Positions 1 to 5,879 are shown, counted from the first letter of the stretch. The stretch: DNA of 7,158 nt from Cyanobacteria bacterium UBA8803 (GCA_003505715.1 DNXU01000313.1:37604-44761), one strand, 5' to 3'. Notes: generated by a model from the letters alone, not told the origin. Program-made: numbers and translations.

Positions 1-1430
1 GCCGAATCTGCCCACTGCAAGTCATCAAGGAAAATGACGAGCGGGTGTTCTTTGGTCGCGAAGACGCACACAAACTTGCCAAATACCAAATTAAAGCGGT
101 TTTGGGCTGCACCGCCGGACAGTTCCACAACAGGAGGTTGTTGACCGATGATGCGTTCCAACTCAGGAATTACATCGGTAATAACTTGCCCGTTTTCGCC
201 GACCGCGTCAAGGATTTGTGCTTTCCAACTCGCTAAGTCGGCATCGGACTCGGCGAGCAACTGACCCATCAAACTGCGGAAGGCTTGGACGAAAGCCGAG
301 AAGGGAATATTGCAATTGAACTGGTCGAATTTTCCTTTGATGAAGTAGGCCCGCTGTCGCACGATAGGCTTGTAAAGCTCATTGACCACAACGGTTTTAC
401 CAATCCCTGAAAAACCTGACACTAGCATCAGCTCGGTGTTGCCTACCGCAACCCGATCGAAGGCATTGAGCAAAGTTCGTATTTCGTTTTCTCTACCGTA
501 GAGTTTTTCGGGAATCAAGAAGCGATCGCACCGATCCTGCAACCCAAGTTCAAACCTCTCGACTCTGCCCGTTTCCTGCCATTGTTTTAAGCAACACTCC
601 AGATCTTGTTTCAGTCCCAAAGAACTTTGGTAGCGATCTTCGGCATTCTTGCTCATGAGCTTGCCGACAATCTCCGCCACTACGGCAGGCACTTCGGGAT
701 TTATGCTGTCCGCACGAGGAGGTTGTTGGGCCAGATGACAATACACCAACTCCATCGGGTCGGTGGACTCGAACGGCAGTTGCCCGGTTAACAGCTCGAA
801 CAGCGTTACCCCCAAAGAATAGAAGTCAGCGCGGTAGTCGATACCACGATTCATTCTTCCCGTTTGCTCGGGTGGGAGATACGCTAGCGTTCCTTCCAGT
901 GCTGTCGGGTTTTTTGGTTCTTGCGTCCCCTTCGGTAACAGAGAGGCAATACTGAAGTCGATTAGTTTGATTTCATGGGATTGGGGGTTAATCAGAATGT
1001 TTGCTGGTTTGATGTCCTTATGCACCACGCGATGCTGGCAGAGATCGTTTAGAATCTGCGCCATTTGCACAGCGATCGCCAATATTTCCGGTAAGGACAG
1101 CGAATGCTCTTGGGCATACTGCCGCAGGGACATGCTCTCAAATTCTTCCATCACCATGGCATAACTATTCTGCCAAGGCTCCAAGCTCAAAGGGCGAACA
1201 ATACCAGGGATGGGCAGATTCTTAGCAATAGTATATTGATTGCGGAACTGCACCAACTCGTTGAAACTCGGATACTCCTGTTGCAGCACCTTAATCACTA
1301 CCGGACGCTGCTGAGCCGCTTGCACTGCCCGATAAACCGCTGTTCTGAAATTCCAATATATTTGCTCAACTATTGTGTAGCCAGGGATGTGAGGCCAGGT
1401 ATGGGACTCAGTGCTTGCCATAGATACCAT
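1..1430 (-). CDS. Ser/Thr protein kinase-AAA ATPase signalling protein, N-terminal part (runs off left edge)
   Basis: The minus strand is open from ATG at 1430 to the window edge, giving 476 residues and no stop. Residues about 17-280 form a Hanks-type kinase domain: VVIK lysine K47, catalytic loop HKDIKPAN (D139, N144), DFS in place of DFG (D158), a PPEQ activation-segment motif at 186-189, then YSLGVTLFELLTGQLPF. Residues about 310-476 begin an AAA/NTPase domain with Walker A GFSGIGKT (339-346) and Walker B LVIFLDD (464-470). This order matches the very large cyanobacterial kinase/ATPase proteins, which normally continue into GAF and histidine-kinase domains and approach 1,800-2,000 residues, so about three quarters should lie beyond the window. 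The usual glycine-rich loop is weak: residues 24-34 read IYWNFRTAVYR without glycine. A second ATG at 1421 is an alternative start; no strong ribosome binding site is visible for either. It probably acts as a cytoplasmic signalling protein; its stimulus is unknown. Confidence 0.93.
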   Translation of the reverse strand, partial: MVSMASTESHTWPHIPGYTIVEQIYWNFRTAVYRAVQAAQQRPVVIKVLQQEYPSFNELVQFRNQYTIAKNLPIPGIVRPLSLEPWQNSYAMVMEEFESMSLRQYAQEHSLSLPEILAIAVQMAQILNDLCQHRVVHKDIKPANILINPQSHEIKLIDFSIASLLPKGTQEPKNPTALEGTLAYLPPEQTGRMNRGIDYRADFYSLGVTLFELLTGQLPFESTDPMELVYCHLAQQPPRADSINPEVPAVVAEIVGKLMSKNAEDRYQSSLGLKQDLECCLKQWQETGRVERFELGLQDRCDRFLIPEKLYGRENEIRTLLNAFDRVAVGNTELMLVSGFSGIGKTVVVNELYKPIVRQRAYFIKGKFDQFNCNIPFSAFVQAFRSLMGQLLAESDADLASWKAQILDAVGENGQVITDVIPELERIIGQQPPVVELSGGAAQNRFNLVFGKFVCVFATKEHPLVIFLDDLQWADS

Positions 1431-1560
1431 AGGTCTCGGTAGATAATAAAAGTTGCAAAAGAAGTAAGAGAGAGCGTTTTATGCAAAGTCCAAAAACCTG
1501 CATGATAAAGCTTAACTTGATCGGCGAAATTATTTTTAAATTTTTAAAAAAATTTACTTT

Positions 1561-1584
1561 TGTCAATCTATCCTTGGATAGATT
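1561..1584 (-). promoter_or_regulatory. Perfect 9-bp inverted repeat overlapping a TTGACA box upstream of the kinase gene
   Basis: AATCTATCC (1565-1573) and GGATAGATT (1576-1584) are perfect inverted arms around TT. On the minus strand TTGACA occupies 1566-1561, directly at the edge of the palindrome and about 130 bases upstream of the kinase start. The following sequence is a run of A and T, so a -10 box about 17 bases further on is possible but not distinctive. The arrangement looks like an operator over a -35 region. It could also act as a small hairpin. Inference only. Confidence 0.4.
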
Positions 1585-1653
1585 ATTGAGTCAAAGTGGA
1601 GTATGCTTTACTTCATGATGCTCTCTCAGTGCTGTGTACTATTTATTAAAAGC

Positions 1654-2007
1654 TTAAACTGAGTGAGCTTTTTCCTGCTCAATCGGCTTTTCAAACACCC
1701 GATAAGGAAAGATATATGGGAGCCTCAGCCTCACTGATCCTGCACCCCTAGCTTCAAGAGCTAAAGATATTAATGGATCAGCATCAAATAAGTAAGCAAT
1801 TTCATCACTGCTGTCCTGTGGATCTTTAACAGTAACTAGTCCATGATTCAAATTAATTTGTCCATTTTCTGTTCTCAAAACTAGATTTTTACTATCGTCT
1901 GAATTGAGAGAGAAAGGTTTTAGCCACGTCGTTTTAGTGCAGTTCGGATGACGGCTATTTCTTCGGCGATACGCCGTCCTGAAGCTCGTCGGGAATACGC
2001 TCGGCAA
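1654..2007 (-). CDS. Orphan 117-codon ORF, probably a fragment or chimera
   Basis: I do not recognise this protein. The ORF splits into two unlike parts. Codons 1-30 are Arg/Ser/Thr-rich and lie over a GC-richer stretch whose other minus-strand frames look equally or more protein-like. Codons 31-117 are AT-richer and read like ordinary soluble protein, with an acidic patch (DPQDSSDEIAYLFDADPL, about 62-79) and a basic and aromatic C-terminal part. There is no internal ATG, so the second part has no obvious start of its own unless TTG at codon 44 is used. My reading is that a real C-terminal coding fragment (about 1654-1917) has been joined to unrelated degraded DNA. No signal peptide or membrane segment is visible. 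It stands alone between the kinase promoter region and the hairpins at 2039-2080. Confidence 0.35.
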   Translation of the reverse strand: MPSVFPTSFRTAYRRRNSRHPNCTKTTWLKPFSLNSDDSKNLVLRTENGQINLNHGLVTVKDPQDSSDEIAYLFDADPLISLALEARGAGSVRLRLPYIFPYRVFEKPIEQEKAHSV

Positions 2008-2036
2008 ACGTTGGCTTTGGATGTTCTCAAGGTTTT
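1918..2036 (-). pseudogene. Frameshifted coding remnant
   Basis: Two other minus-strand frames carry pieces that look like one protein broken by a frameshift: one reads HPKPTFAERIPDELQDGVSP before it hits a stop, the other reads RIAEEIAVIRTALKRRG and ends at TAA near 1923. The pieces meet at about 1965-1975, where a small palindrome (CGGCG-ATA-CGCCG) lies. I cannot assign a family. The plus strand also carries an open stretch ending at TAA 2047-2049, which I treat as the antisense shadow. Weak evidence. Confidence 0.25.
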
Positions 2037-2038
2037 TA

Positions 2039-2080
2039 GGTGGCTCTAAACAACTAAAGCCACCCTACAGACAGGGTGGC
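2039..2080 (-). terminator. Tandem competing hairpins, likely terminator for the HTH operon
   Basis: GCCACCCT (2059-2066) and AGGGTGGC (2073-2080) form a perfect 8-bp stem with a 6-base loop. A second stem pairs GGTGGCT (2039-2045) with AGCCACC (2058-2064), sharing bases with the first, so only one can form at a time. Read on the minus strand, the first stem lies about 50 bases after the HTH gene's stop and is followed by TTTAGTTGTTTAG, a modest T-rich tail. A terminator fits best. The same layout is also seen at the ends of IS200/IS605-type elements, which I cannot exclude. Confidence 0.45.
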
Positions 2081-2127
2081 GAGGCGGAAAATGCCAAAAT
2101 TGTATTTACTTTGAGAGGCTTAGGTTC

Positions 2128-2430
2128 TTACTGGTTTCGCTTACAAGGGCAGAGCAAGTTCAAAAGTTCAGGAGGAATGTCTTCGTAATGTTCCAGTAGA
2201 AAGTCCATCAGGGCGAGATGGCGCATATCCGTTGCTCTGGGACGGCGGTAGCTGCCACCTCTTCTGAACCAACTTCGGACGGTGGACATTGAGCGAGAGC
2301 AGATAAAGGCGATCGCTTCCTGATTGACTTGCCATTTTGCATAGAATTGCTGCGGGGTCATTCCCAGTTGACAGTAGCCGTAGAGGTCGATTAGGGTTTG
2401 CTCTCGTTCGGTGAGAGGGCGGGGTTTCAT
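2128..2430 (-). CDS. Small cyanobacterial helix-turn-helix protein
   Basis: This is a 100-residue protein starting MKPRPLTERE. The N-terminal half (LTEREQTLIDLYGYCQLGMTPQQFYAKW, about 6-33) is helical and leads into a helix-turn-helix-like segment at about 37-57, including ICSRSMSTVRSWFRRG. The third helix has the Ser/Thr/Arg composition of a recognition helix. The end (LALMDFLLEHYEDIPPELL) is another helix pair. I recall near-identical small proteins in many cyanobacteria annotated only as HTH proteins. The start at 2430 is chosen because its ATG overlaps the stop of the upstream gene as ATGA, the usual sign of translational coupling; an upstream in-frame ATG at 2487 would overlap that gene by 60 bases and is unlikely. 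A DNA-binding or regulatory role is inferred from the fold; its target is unknown. Confidence 0.8.
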   Translation of the reverse strand: MKPRPLTEREQTLIDLYGYCQLGMTPQQFYAKWQVNQEAIAFICSRSMSTVRSWFRRGGSYRRPRATDMRHLALMDFLLEHYEDIPPELLNLLCPCKRNQ

Positions 2431-3008
2431 GCCACTTCCTCCAAGGGTTCGAGGTCGTTTTCCCAAGCGGTATCGGCAACTGTCCAAGGGGAACTGGGGG
2501 AGAGTTTATCGAGCCAGATGAGGTAACACCACGCCCAAGCACACAGATGGGGAGCAAAGCTGTAGAATCTGCCGATCGCAATCCCCCAGTCTGTTTTGTC
2601 ACCATCAGGAATCCAGCGCAGTTTGTCACCGTATAAGTAGCGAGGGGTCTGAACATTGGGGAAGTTGGCAGGTAGATCAATGGATGGAGGCGGAAATACC
2701 AGATGAACTAAGTTGGGGGGTATGTCGGTGCTGCCGTGACGCATGGCGTTTAAGTAGCCTGCGATCGCTTTTCCTTTCAGGTTGACGGTTAAGTCTCGGA
2801 TGAGGATGGCGGCTAGGCTTTCGAGTTCGGGTTGGGTGAGGTTCATCCACGCGGCATCGAAGTCGGCATCGGAGTAGGTTTTTAGGCGGGTGAGGAGATG
2901 CGCGATCGCAAAATCTTCTACGGCTTGCTGATAGCCGTTCTGGTAGGTGTCAGCACTAACCGCAGGAGTTAGGCTGCACGCACATTTGCCATTCGAGTTA
3001 TTTGGCAT
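2427..3008 (-). CDS. Conserved cyanobacterial protein of unknown function, coupled to the HTH gene
   Basis: This 193-residue protein starts MPNNSNGKCAC. Residues about 20-95 are mostly helical (YQNGYQQAVEDFAIAHLLTRLKTY; LTQPELESLAAILIRDL). The C-terminal half (about 124-175) contains YLYGDKLRWIPDGDKTDWG followed by a Trp- and Cys-rich stretch, CAWAWCYLIWLDK. That part resembles a small beta-barrel (SH3-like) fold, but this is a guess from composition. I recall the protein together with the HTH gene as a recurring cyanobacterial pair without known function. The open frame extends to an ATG at 3083, but that ATG would fall about three bases from the predicted transcription start and has no ribosome binding site. 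The ATG at 3008 has AGGAG at 3022-3026, with a rather long spacer of 13 bases. The stop overlaps the next start as ATGA. Confidence 0.75.
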   Translation of the reverse strand: MPNNSNGKCACSLTPAVSADTYQNGYQQAVEDFAIAHLLTRLKTYSDADFDAAWMNLTQPELESLAAILIRDLTVNLKGKAIAGYLNAMRHGSTDIPPNLVHLVFPPPSIDLPANFPNVQTPRYLYGDKLRWIPDGDKTDWGIAIGRFYSFAPHLCAWAWCYLIWLDKLSPSSPWTVADTAWENDLEPLEEVA

Positions 3009-3092
3009 ACGATTGAAGTTGCTCCTATTCAAAGTGGGAGTCAATGCCAGACCCGGTGCCGTCCAAAGCTGTGGGACTGGCATTTGAATCTA

Positions 3093-3121
3093 ATAGTATA
3101 TACGTATTTTCTGATAGTCAA
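3093..3121 (-). promoter_or_regulatory. Promoter for the unknown-protein/HTH operon with palindrome in its spacer
   Basis: On the minus strand TTGACT (3121-3116) and TACTAT (3098-3093) are separated by exactly 17 bases, a good match to a housekeeping sigma-70-type promoter. The palindrome ATACGTAT (3100-3107) sits in the spacer, where a bound protein would block RNA polymerase. The predicted transcript starts near 3086, which favours translation from 3008. Confidence 0.55.
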
Positions 3122-3149
3122 TATAGGAGGAGTATTAGTTAATACGTAT
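3100..3149. promoter_or_regulatory. Paired ATACGTAT palindromes (putative operator)
   Basis: Identical perfect palindromes ATACGTAT lie at 3100-3107 and 3142-3149; both extend to ATACGTATT, and the second to the full palindrome AATACGTATT (3141-3150). Their centres are 42 bp apart, four helical turns, so they face the same side of DNA. One lies in the spacer of the minus-strand promoter, the other immediately upstream of TATAAA (3154-3159), a possible -10 for the plus-strand gene at 3237. The layout fits a shared operator for two divergent genes. The protein at 3237-3473 is the natural candidate to bind it; that link is inference. Confidence 0.5.
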
Positions 3150-3236
3150 TCTCTATAAAAATTCCATTAAGACAAGTATGTAAAAGCTCAGATGCTAGCA
3201 TGACTTGCAGAAAATGCGTGTGAACTCAGAGCAGAT

Positions 3237-3473
3237 ATGCCGAAAGGTAAAAAACGGATGAGGGGGAAACCCGTCTATCACGATGAATTAAAGCAAAGAC
3301 TTAATTTGACTGTTACGCCTACAGGTGCGCGTGGACTTGAAGAGATCGCGCAAGAGTTGGGGCTTAAGTCTAAAAGTGAGTTGGTGGATCAGATTGGGCG
3401 TAGGATTTTTCTTGTTTCTCCCAATCCAGCAGTCAAACAGAATACAGAGGAGTCAGTAGATAAAGCGGATTAG
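3237..3473 (+). CDS. Small basic ribbon-helix-helix-like protein (possible antitoxin or repressor)
   Basis: This is a 78-residue protein with a very basic start (MPKGKKRMRGK). A hydrophobic/polar alternating strand (RLNLTVTPTG, 21-30) is followed by two helices (ARGLEEIAQELGL and SKSELVDQIGRRIF, to about 58). Strand-helix-helix after a basic tail is the layout of ribbon-helix-helix DNA-binding proteins, which act as dimers and often serve as antitoxins or autorepressors. The phrase LTVTPTGARGLEEIAQELGL resembles small cyanobacterial proteins I recall next to short toxin genes, but no intact toxin is visible here. The ribosome binding site is weak (AGAG about 9 bases before ATG). The coding frame ends at TAG 3471-3473; just beyond, a +1 frame continues with protein-like sequence, so the original protein may have been longer. 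It likely binds the paired palindromes upstream. Confidence 0.65.
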   Translation: MPKGKKRMRGKPVYHDELKQRLNLTVTPTGARGLEEIAQELGLKSKSELVDQIGRRIFLVSPNPAVKQNTEESVDKAD

Positions 3474-3710
3474 CGATCGCATCCAGCAATTACAGGAGCA
3501 GATTTAGGCGTGGCAAACGTTGCTGGAAAAGTTGGGAGGCAATGAATGAGCGATCATAACCAACTCACTATATGCAATCCCGAAAAGTAGCTGCGGTATA
3601 CCCAATGCGATCCAACAACTCAAATTAGCGGCAGACAACCTTGAACTCAGCACCAACGGTTCTCAACCGTCCAGCGCATTTGAATTGTTAGGCGGCTGGC
3701 TACTGACGTA
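3474..3710 (+). pseudogene. Decayed coding remnants downstream of the RHH gene
   Basis: In one plus frame (codons starting at 3475) the sequence reads DRIQQLQEQI, stop, AWQTLLEKLGGNE, stop, then a 50-odd residue open stretch ending AFELLGGWLLT at TAA 3708-3710. The first two pieces form a typical amphipathic coiled-coil tail interrupted by one TAG, and they would extend the upstream 78-aa protein if a +1 frameshift near 3470 is allowed. The ATGAATGA at about 3542 looks like an old stop/start overlap to a following gene that now ends after 14 codons. The tail overlaps the 3' end of the opposite-strand gene by a few bases. A small hairpin ACGGTT-CTC-AACCGT (3656-3670) lies inside. Confidence 0.35.
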
Positions 3711-4902
3711 AAAGCCCACTTTTGCTCAATTGCTCAGTCAACCCATTCCATTTATCAAGTAGGTTTGAAAACTCTTCAACCACACCACTCAGCCCTCTCA
3801 GAACGTTTCCAACATTAAATAAAGCTACCTCAGCTTGACTTGGACTTTTTTGGTTAGCAGCATTAGCCAATTGCCTAACTTCTCTTTCTAAAGTCACTTT
3901 GTCATTATTAGATATTCTTAAATTTGGTTGTTTTAGAACATTTTCTACTTCAACTGTAAAAGGCAGGACGTAGGCTTTCATCCCAACACCTAACAAATTA
4001 TCAAGTGTGGTATTCTGAAGCATTCTTTTACGTCTTTTACATTCTTCATAAAGCTCAGTATTAATAGCTTCCAATTCTTTGGTCAATCGCTCATACTTCG
4101 CTTTATCACTAACACTAATTTCAGCCTGCTTTTGTTTCTTTGGAAACATATTTCCTACAATTCCCGCAGAAACTACTCCAACCCCAAGTATGCCCCACCC
4201 AACAGGACCAGCAGCAAGTAATGCTCCAACACCAGCCCCCGGACCAAGAATGCCGGATATTGCTCCTAGTCCCAATATCACTCCACCTCCAGTTACACCA
4301 CTAGCTACCGAACCAAGAGTTCCCATCTCTTCTTTGACATTTCCTGAATTCACCTGAATCTCAGAAATCTGCTGAAAGAGTCTTTCAATGATTTGAAGGT
4401 AATTTTTACTGAAAAACTTATGAGAAAACATTTGCAAAGCAAACAGAGAACCTCCCCACTCTGACCACTTCTCTACGCACTCATATACCTGAATTGCAGC
4501 ACTTCGTTTGTCACCCTGTAGATTAAAGTAATGAAAACTACCATAATAACCAAAACCAATCAAGATTTTATTGTCGATTTGACCAGATGTTCCATGTGTA
4601 ATTCCATTAGGATTAAGCTCTATAAGAGCAGTAAACTTTTGGCGAGCCAGTTGAAATTCACTATCCCGAACCTTTGTAATGCCTGAATTGATACCATCAA
4701 TCAGATGGCGCATTCCTGCTCTTGCATCCCTCAAAATTTGCTCATCCAGTTTTTGTCCAAGGCTTTGTAGGCTATTTTGAACTTCATCAAGTTTCTCTAA
4801 AATCTTTTCTTGATTTTTTAATACTGTCTCATTCTGTGACTTCAACTCAGTAAAAGCAGAAATTACCAACTTTGCCAATTCCGATTCCATCCCTCCAACC
4901 AT
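3700..4902 (-). CDS. Coiled-coil protein with long glycine-rich hydrophobic segment (possible membrane-active effector)
   Basis: I do not recognise a named family. Numbering from the GTG at 4992 (430 aa): residues 35-90 form an amphipathic coiled coil (KNQEKILEKLDEVQNSLQSL); 90-212 are helical and TPR-like (QLARQKFTALIELNP, then RSAAIQVYECVEKW); 224-283 are a hydrophobic glycine-rich segment with many GxxxG-like spacings, long enough for two membrane helices, followed by KKQKQ; 295-330 are a second coiled coil with a basic patch (CKRRKRM); 365-430 are helical. There is no signal peptide. The layout resembles proteins that insert into the inner membrane from the cytoplasm, such as pore-forming toxins or abortive-infection effectors, but this is inference. 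I prefer ATG 4902 because AGAAGG (4914-4909) lies 6 bases upstream; GTG 4992 and ATG 4890 are alternatives. It is AT-rich and lacks HIP1 sites, unlike the left half of the window. Confidence 0.78.
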   Translation of the reverse strand: MVGGMESELAKLVISAFTELKSQNETVLKNQEKILEKLDEVQNSLQSLGQKLDEQILRDARAGMRHLIDGINSGITKVRDSEFQLARQKFTALIELNPNGITHGTSGQIDNKILIGFGYYGSFHYFNLQGDKRSAAIQVYECVEKWSEWGGSLFALQMFSHKFFSKNYLQIIERLFQQISEIQVNSGNVKEEMGTLGSVASGVTGGGVILGLGAISGILGPGAGVGALLAAGPVGWGILGVGVVSAGIVGNMFPKKQKQAEISVSDKAKYERLTKELEAINTELYEECKRRKRMLQNTTLDNLLGVGMKAYVLPFTVEVENVLKQPNLRISNNDKVTLEREVRQLANAANQKSPSQAEVALFNVGNVLRGLSGVVEEFSNLLDKWNGLTEQLSKSGLLRQ

Positions 4903-5004
4903 ATGCCGCCTTCTACCTAAATATGGGAACTCAGAAAAATCTGCCAAATCTGAAGGAGCATACACATAAAGCTGCTCCACATCCGGACGCACCCAAAAAT
5001 TCTT

Positions 5005-5223
5005 TCAAAACTTCATTTGTTGAAATATTTTCAATATTGGTCTAACCAACGAATACCCCACCTCCCATCCCACTGTCGGTGAGAAAAAGTGAGTTATTTT
5101 TGTAAAGGTTTGTAAATTTTGGGGTTGTTGAGCAATGGGCAAAAGGTGGTTGCATCTGAAACCCTCATCTCGTTGTTGAAACCAACCTAACTGTTCGGCA
5201 CACGCTTTGGCAGTCGGAAAAAG
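5005..5223 (-). pseudogene. 72-codon open stretch in frame with the glycine-rich protein gene, separated by one TGA
   Basis: On the minus strand a frame without any stop runs from 5223 to TGA at 5007-5005, encoding 72 residues such as KACAEQLGWFQQRDEGFR and PTVGWEVGYSLVRPILKIF. It has no credible start codon; the only in-frame ATG is three codons from the end. The same frame continues past the TGA as KNFWVRPDVEQLYVY into the next gene. It could be the degraded 3' end of an upstream gene or an N-terminal extension of the downstream gene cut off by a nonsense mutation. I recognise no family. The remainder of this intergenic stretch (5224-5313) holds only a short hairpin GTTTGT-CT-ACAAAC (5276-5289). 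Confidence 0.3.
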
Positions 5224-5313
5224 TCAGAAAAAAGTTGTAAGAAAGTCAGATCCTTAGATCAGCCAGAACCAATCAGTTTGTCTACAAACCGACTCAGGGC
5301 TTTTCACCTATCC

Positions 5314-5750
5314 CTAAAGGTTATAACTTGAACCATTCTCAGCTAACCAGCGTTTACGATCGCACCAATCACTCACAACCCGCTCCACCCTATCCCAGAA
5401 CTTATGAGTATGATGCGGTTCAATCAGAGGCACCAACTCGTGAACCACCACATACTCAATCATAGTTTGCGGCAGCATCGCCACTCGCCAGTGGAAATAT
5501 AAATCTCCCTTGTGTCCGCATGAACCCCAACGGTAGCCTAATTCGCGTACCTGCACCGAACGGGGAGAAGCTCCAACGCGCTTGACAAGAGCAGCAATTT
5601 GTGTATCTAAAATCGGGCGCAGGCGATCGCAATACCATCGAATAAACTCTTCTCTTCCCCGTGCCTGTGCGTCGCGCTGCAATTCAAAGCGGCTTTGGTA
5701 GAGTCTCAGGGGTGGCAGTTTCTGCATCCAGCGATTCAAGAGTGACAGAT
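5314..5750 (-). pseudogene. YgjP/M48-type metallopeptidase, 5'-truncated and missing a zinc ligand
   Basis: The surviving frame encodes the C-terminal part of a YgjP-like (DUF45) zinc metallopeptidase: REEFIRWYCDRLRP, then the family signature VRELGYRWGSCG, LYFHWRVAMLP, IEYVVVHELVPLIEPHHT, and RKRWLAENG near the end. Family members are usually about 230 residues; here the first 80 or so are missing. The open frame begins only at TTG 5769, inside a C/G-rich repeat, and the first ATG is at 5727. The zinc-binding HExxH motif reads HELVP: codon 5430-5428 is CCT, one base from CAT for histidine. Loss of the second zinc-binding histidine should abolish catalysis, while the third ligand region EPHHT remains. 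Truncation and active-site loss together indicate a dead gene. An HIP1 site at 5623 suggests it is long-resident DNA. Confidence 0.8.
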
Positions 5751-5834
5751 TGCCCCCCCAGCCCCCCAACTTTGGGGGGAGAAAGAGGGGAAGTTGAATT
5801 GGGTTCCCCCCAGGATTGGGGGGTTAGGGGGGCA
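5751..5834. repeat. 84-bp C/G-rich element with terminal inverted repeats (MITE-like)
   Basis: The left end (5751-5769) is TG, seven C, AG, six C, AA. The reverse complement of the right end (5816-5834) is TG, six C, TAA, six C, AA. The two agree at 17 of 19 positions. Inside, CCCCCCAA/TTGGGGGG (5762-5779) and CCCCCC/GGGGGG (5805-5823) make further hairpins. AGAT flanks both sides (5747-5750 and 5834-5837, the latter sharing the terminal A), a possible target duplication. I recall similar C-rich repeats between genes of filamentous cyanobacteria. Its left end coincides with the point where the metallopeptidase gene loses its 5' half. No gene is visible from 5835 to 5879. Confidence 0.6.
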
Positions 5835-5879
5835 GATAGACTGGCTATACTATCCTTAAAATTTGTTAGCTTAAACTAT

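Noticed and set aside
45..791. Short ORFs on both strands at 45-236, 550-741 and 606-791
   Set aside because: All are shadows of the kinase/ATPase frame, which is continuous on the minus strand.
1104..1442. Plus-strand ORF of 112 codons
   Set aside because: It lies antisense to the kinase domain, whose motifs are unmistakable on the minus strand.
1915..2049. Plus-strand open stretch ending RQTLALDVLKVFRWL, considered as a transposase tail
   Set aside because: No transposase motif is present and it is antisense to the minus-strand remnant, so I could not support it.
2168..2680. Minus-strand ORF of 170 codons
   Set aside because: It overlaps both genes of the unknown-protein/HTH pair in another frame and has no recognisable domain; the ATGA-coupled pair explains the region better.
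4079..4357. Plus-strand ORF of 92 codons with a signal-peptide-like start and a proline-rich tail
   Set aside because: It is antisense to the glycine-rich segment of the 3700-4902 gene; glycine codons read backwards give proline, which explains the composition.
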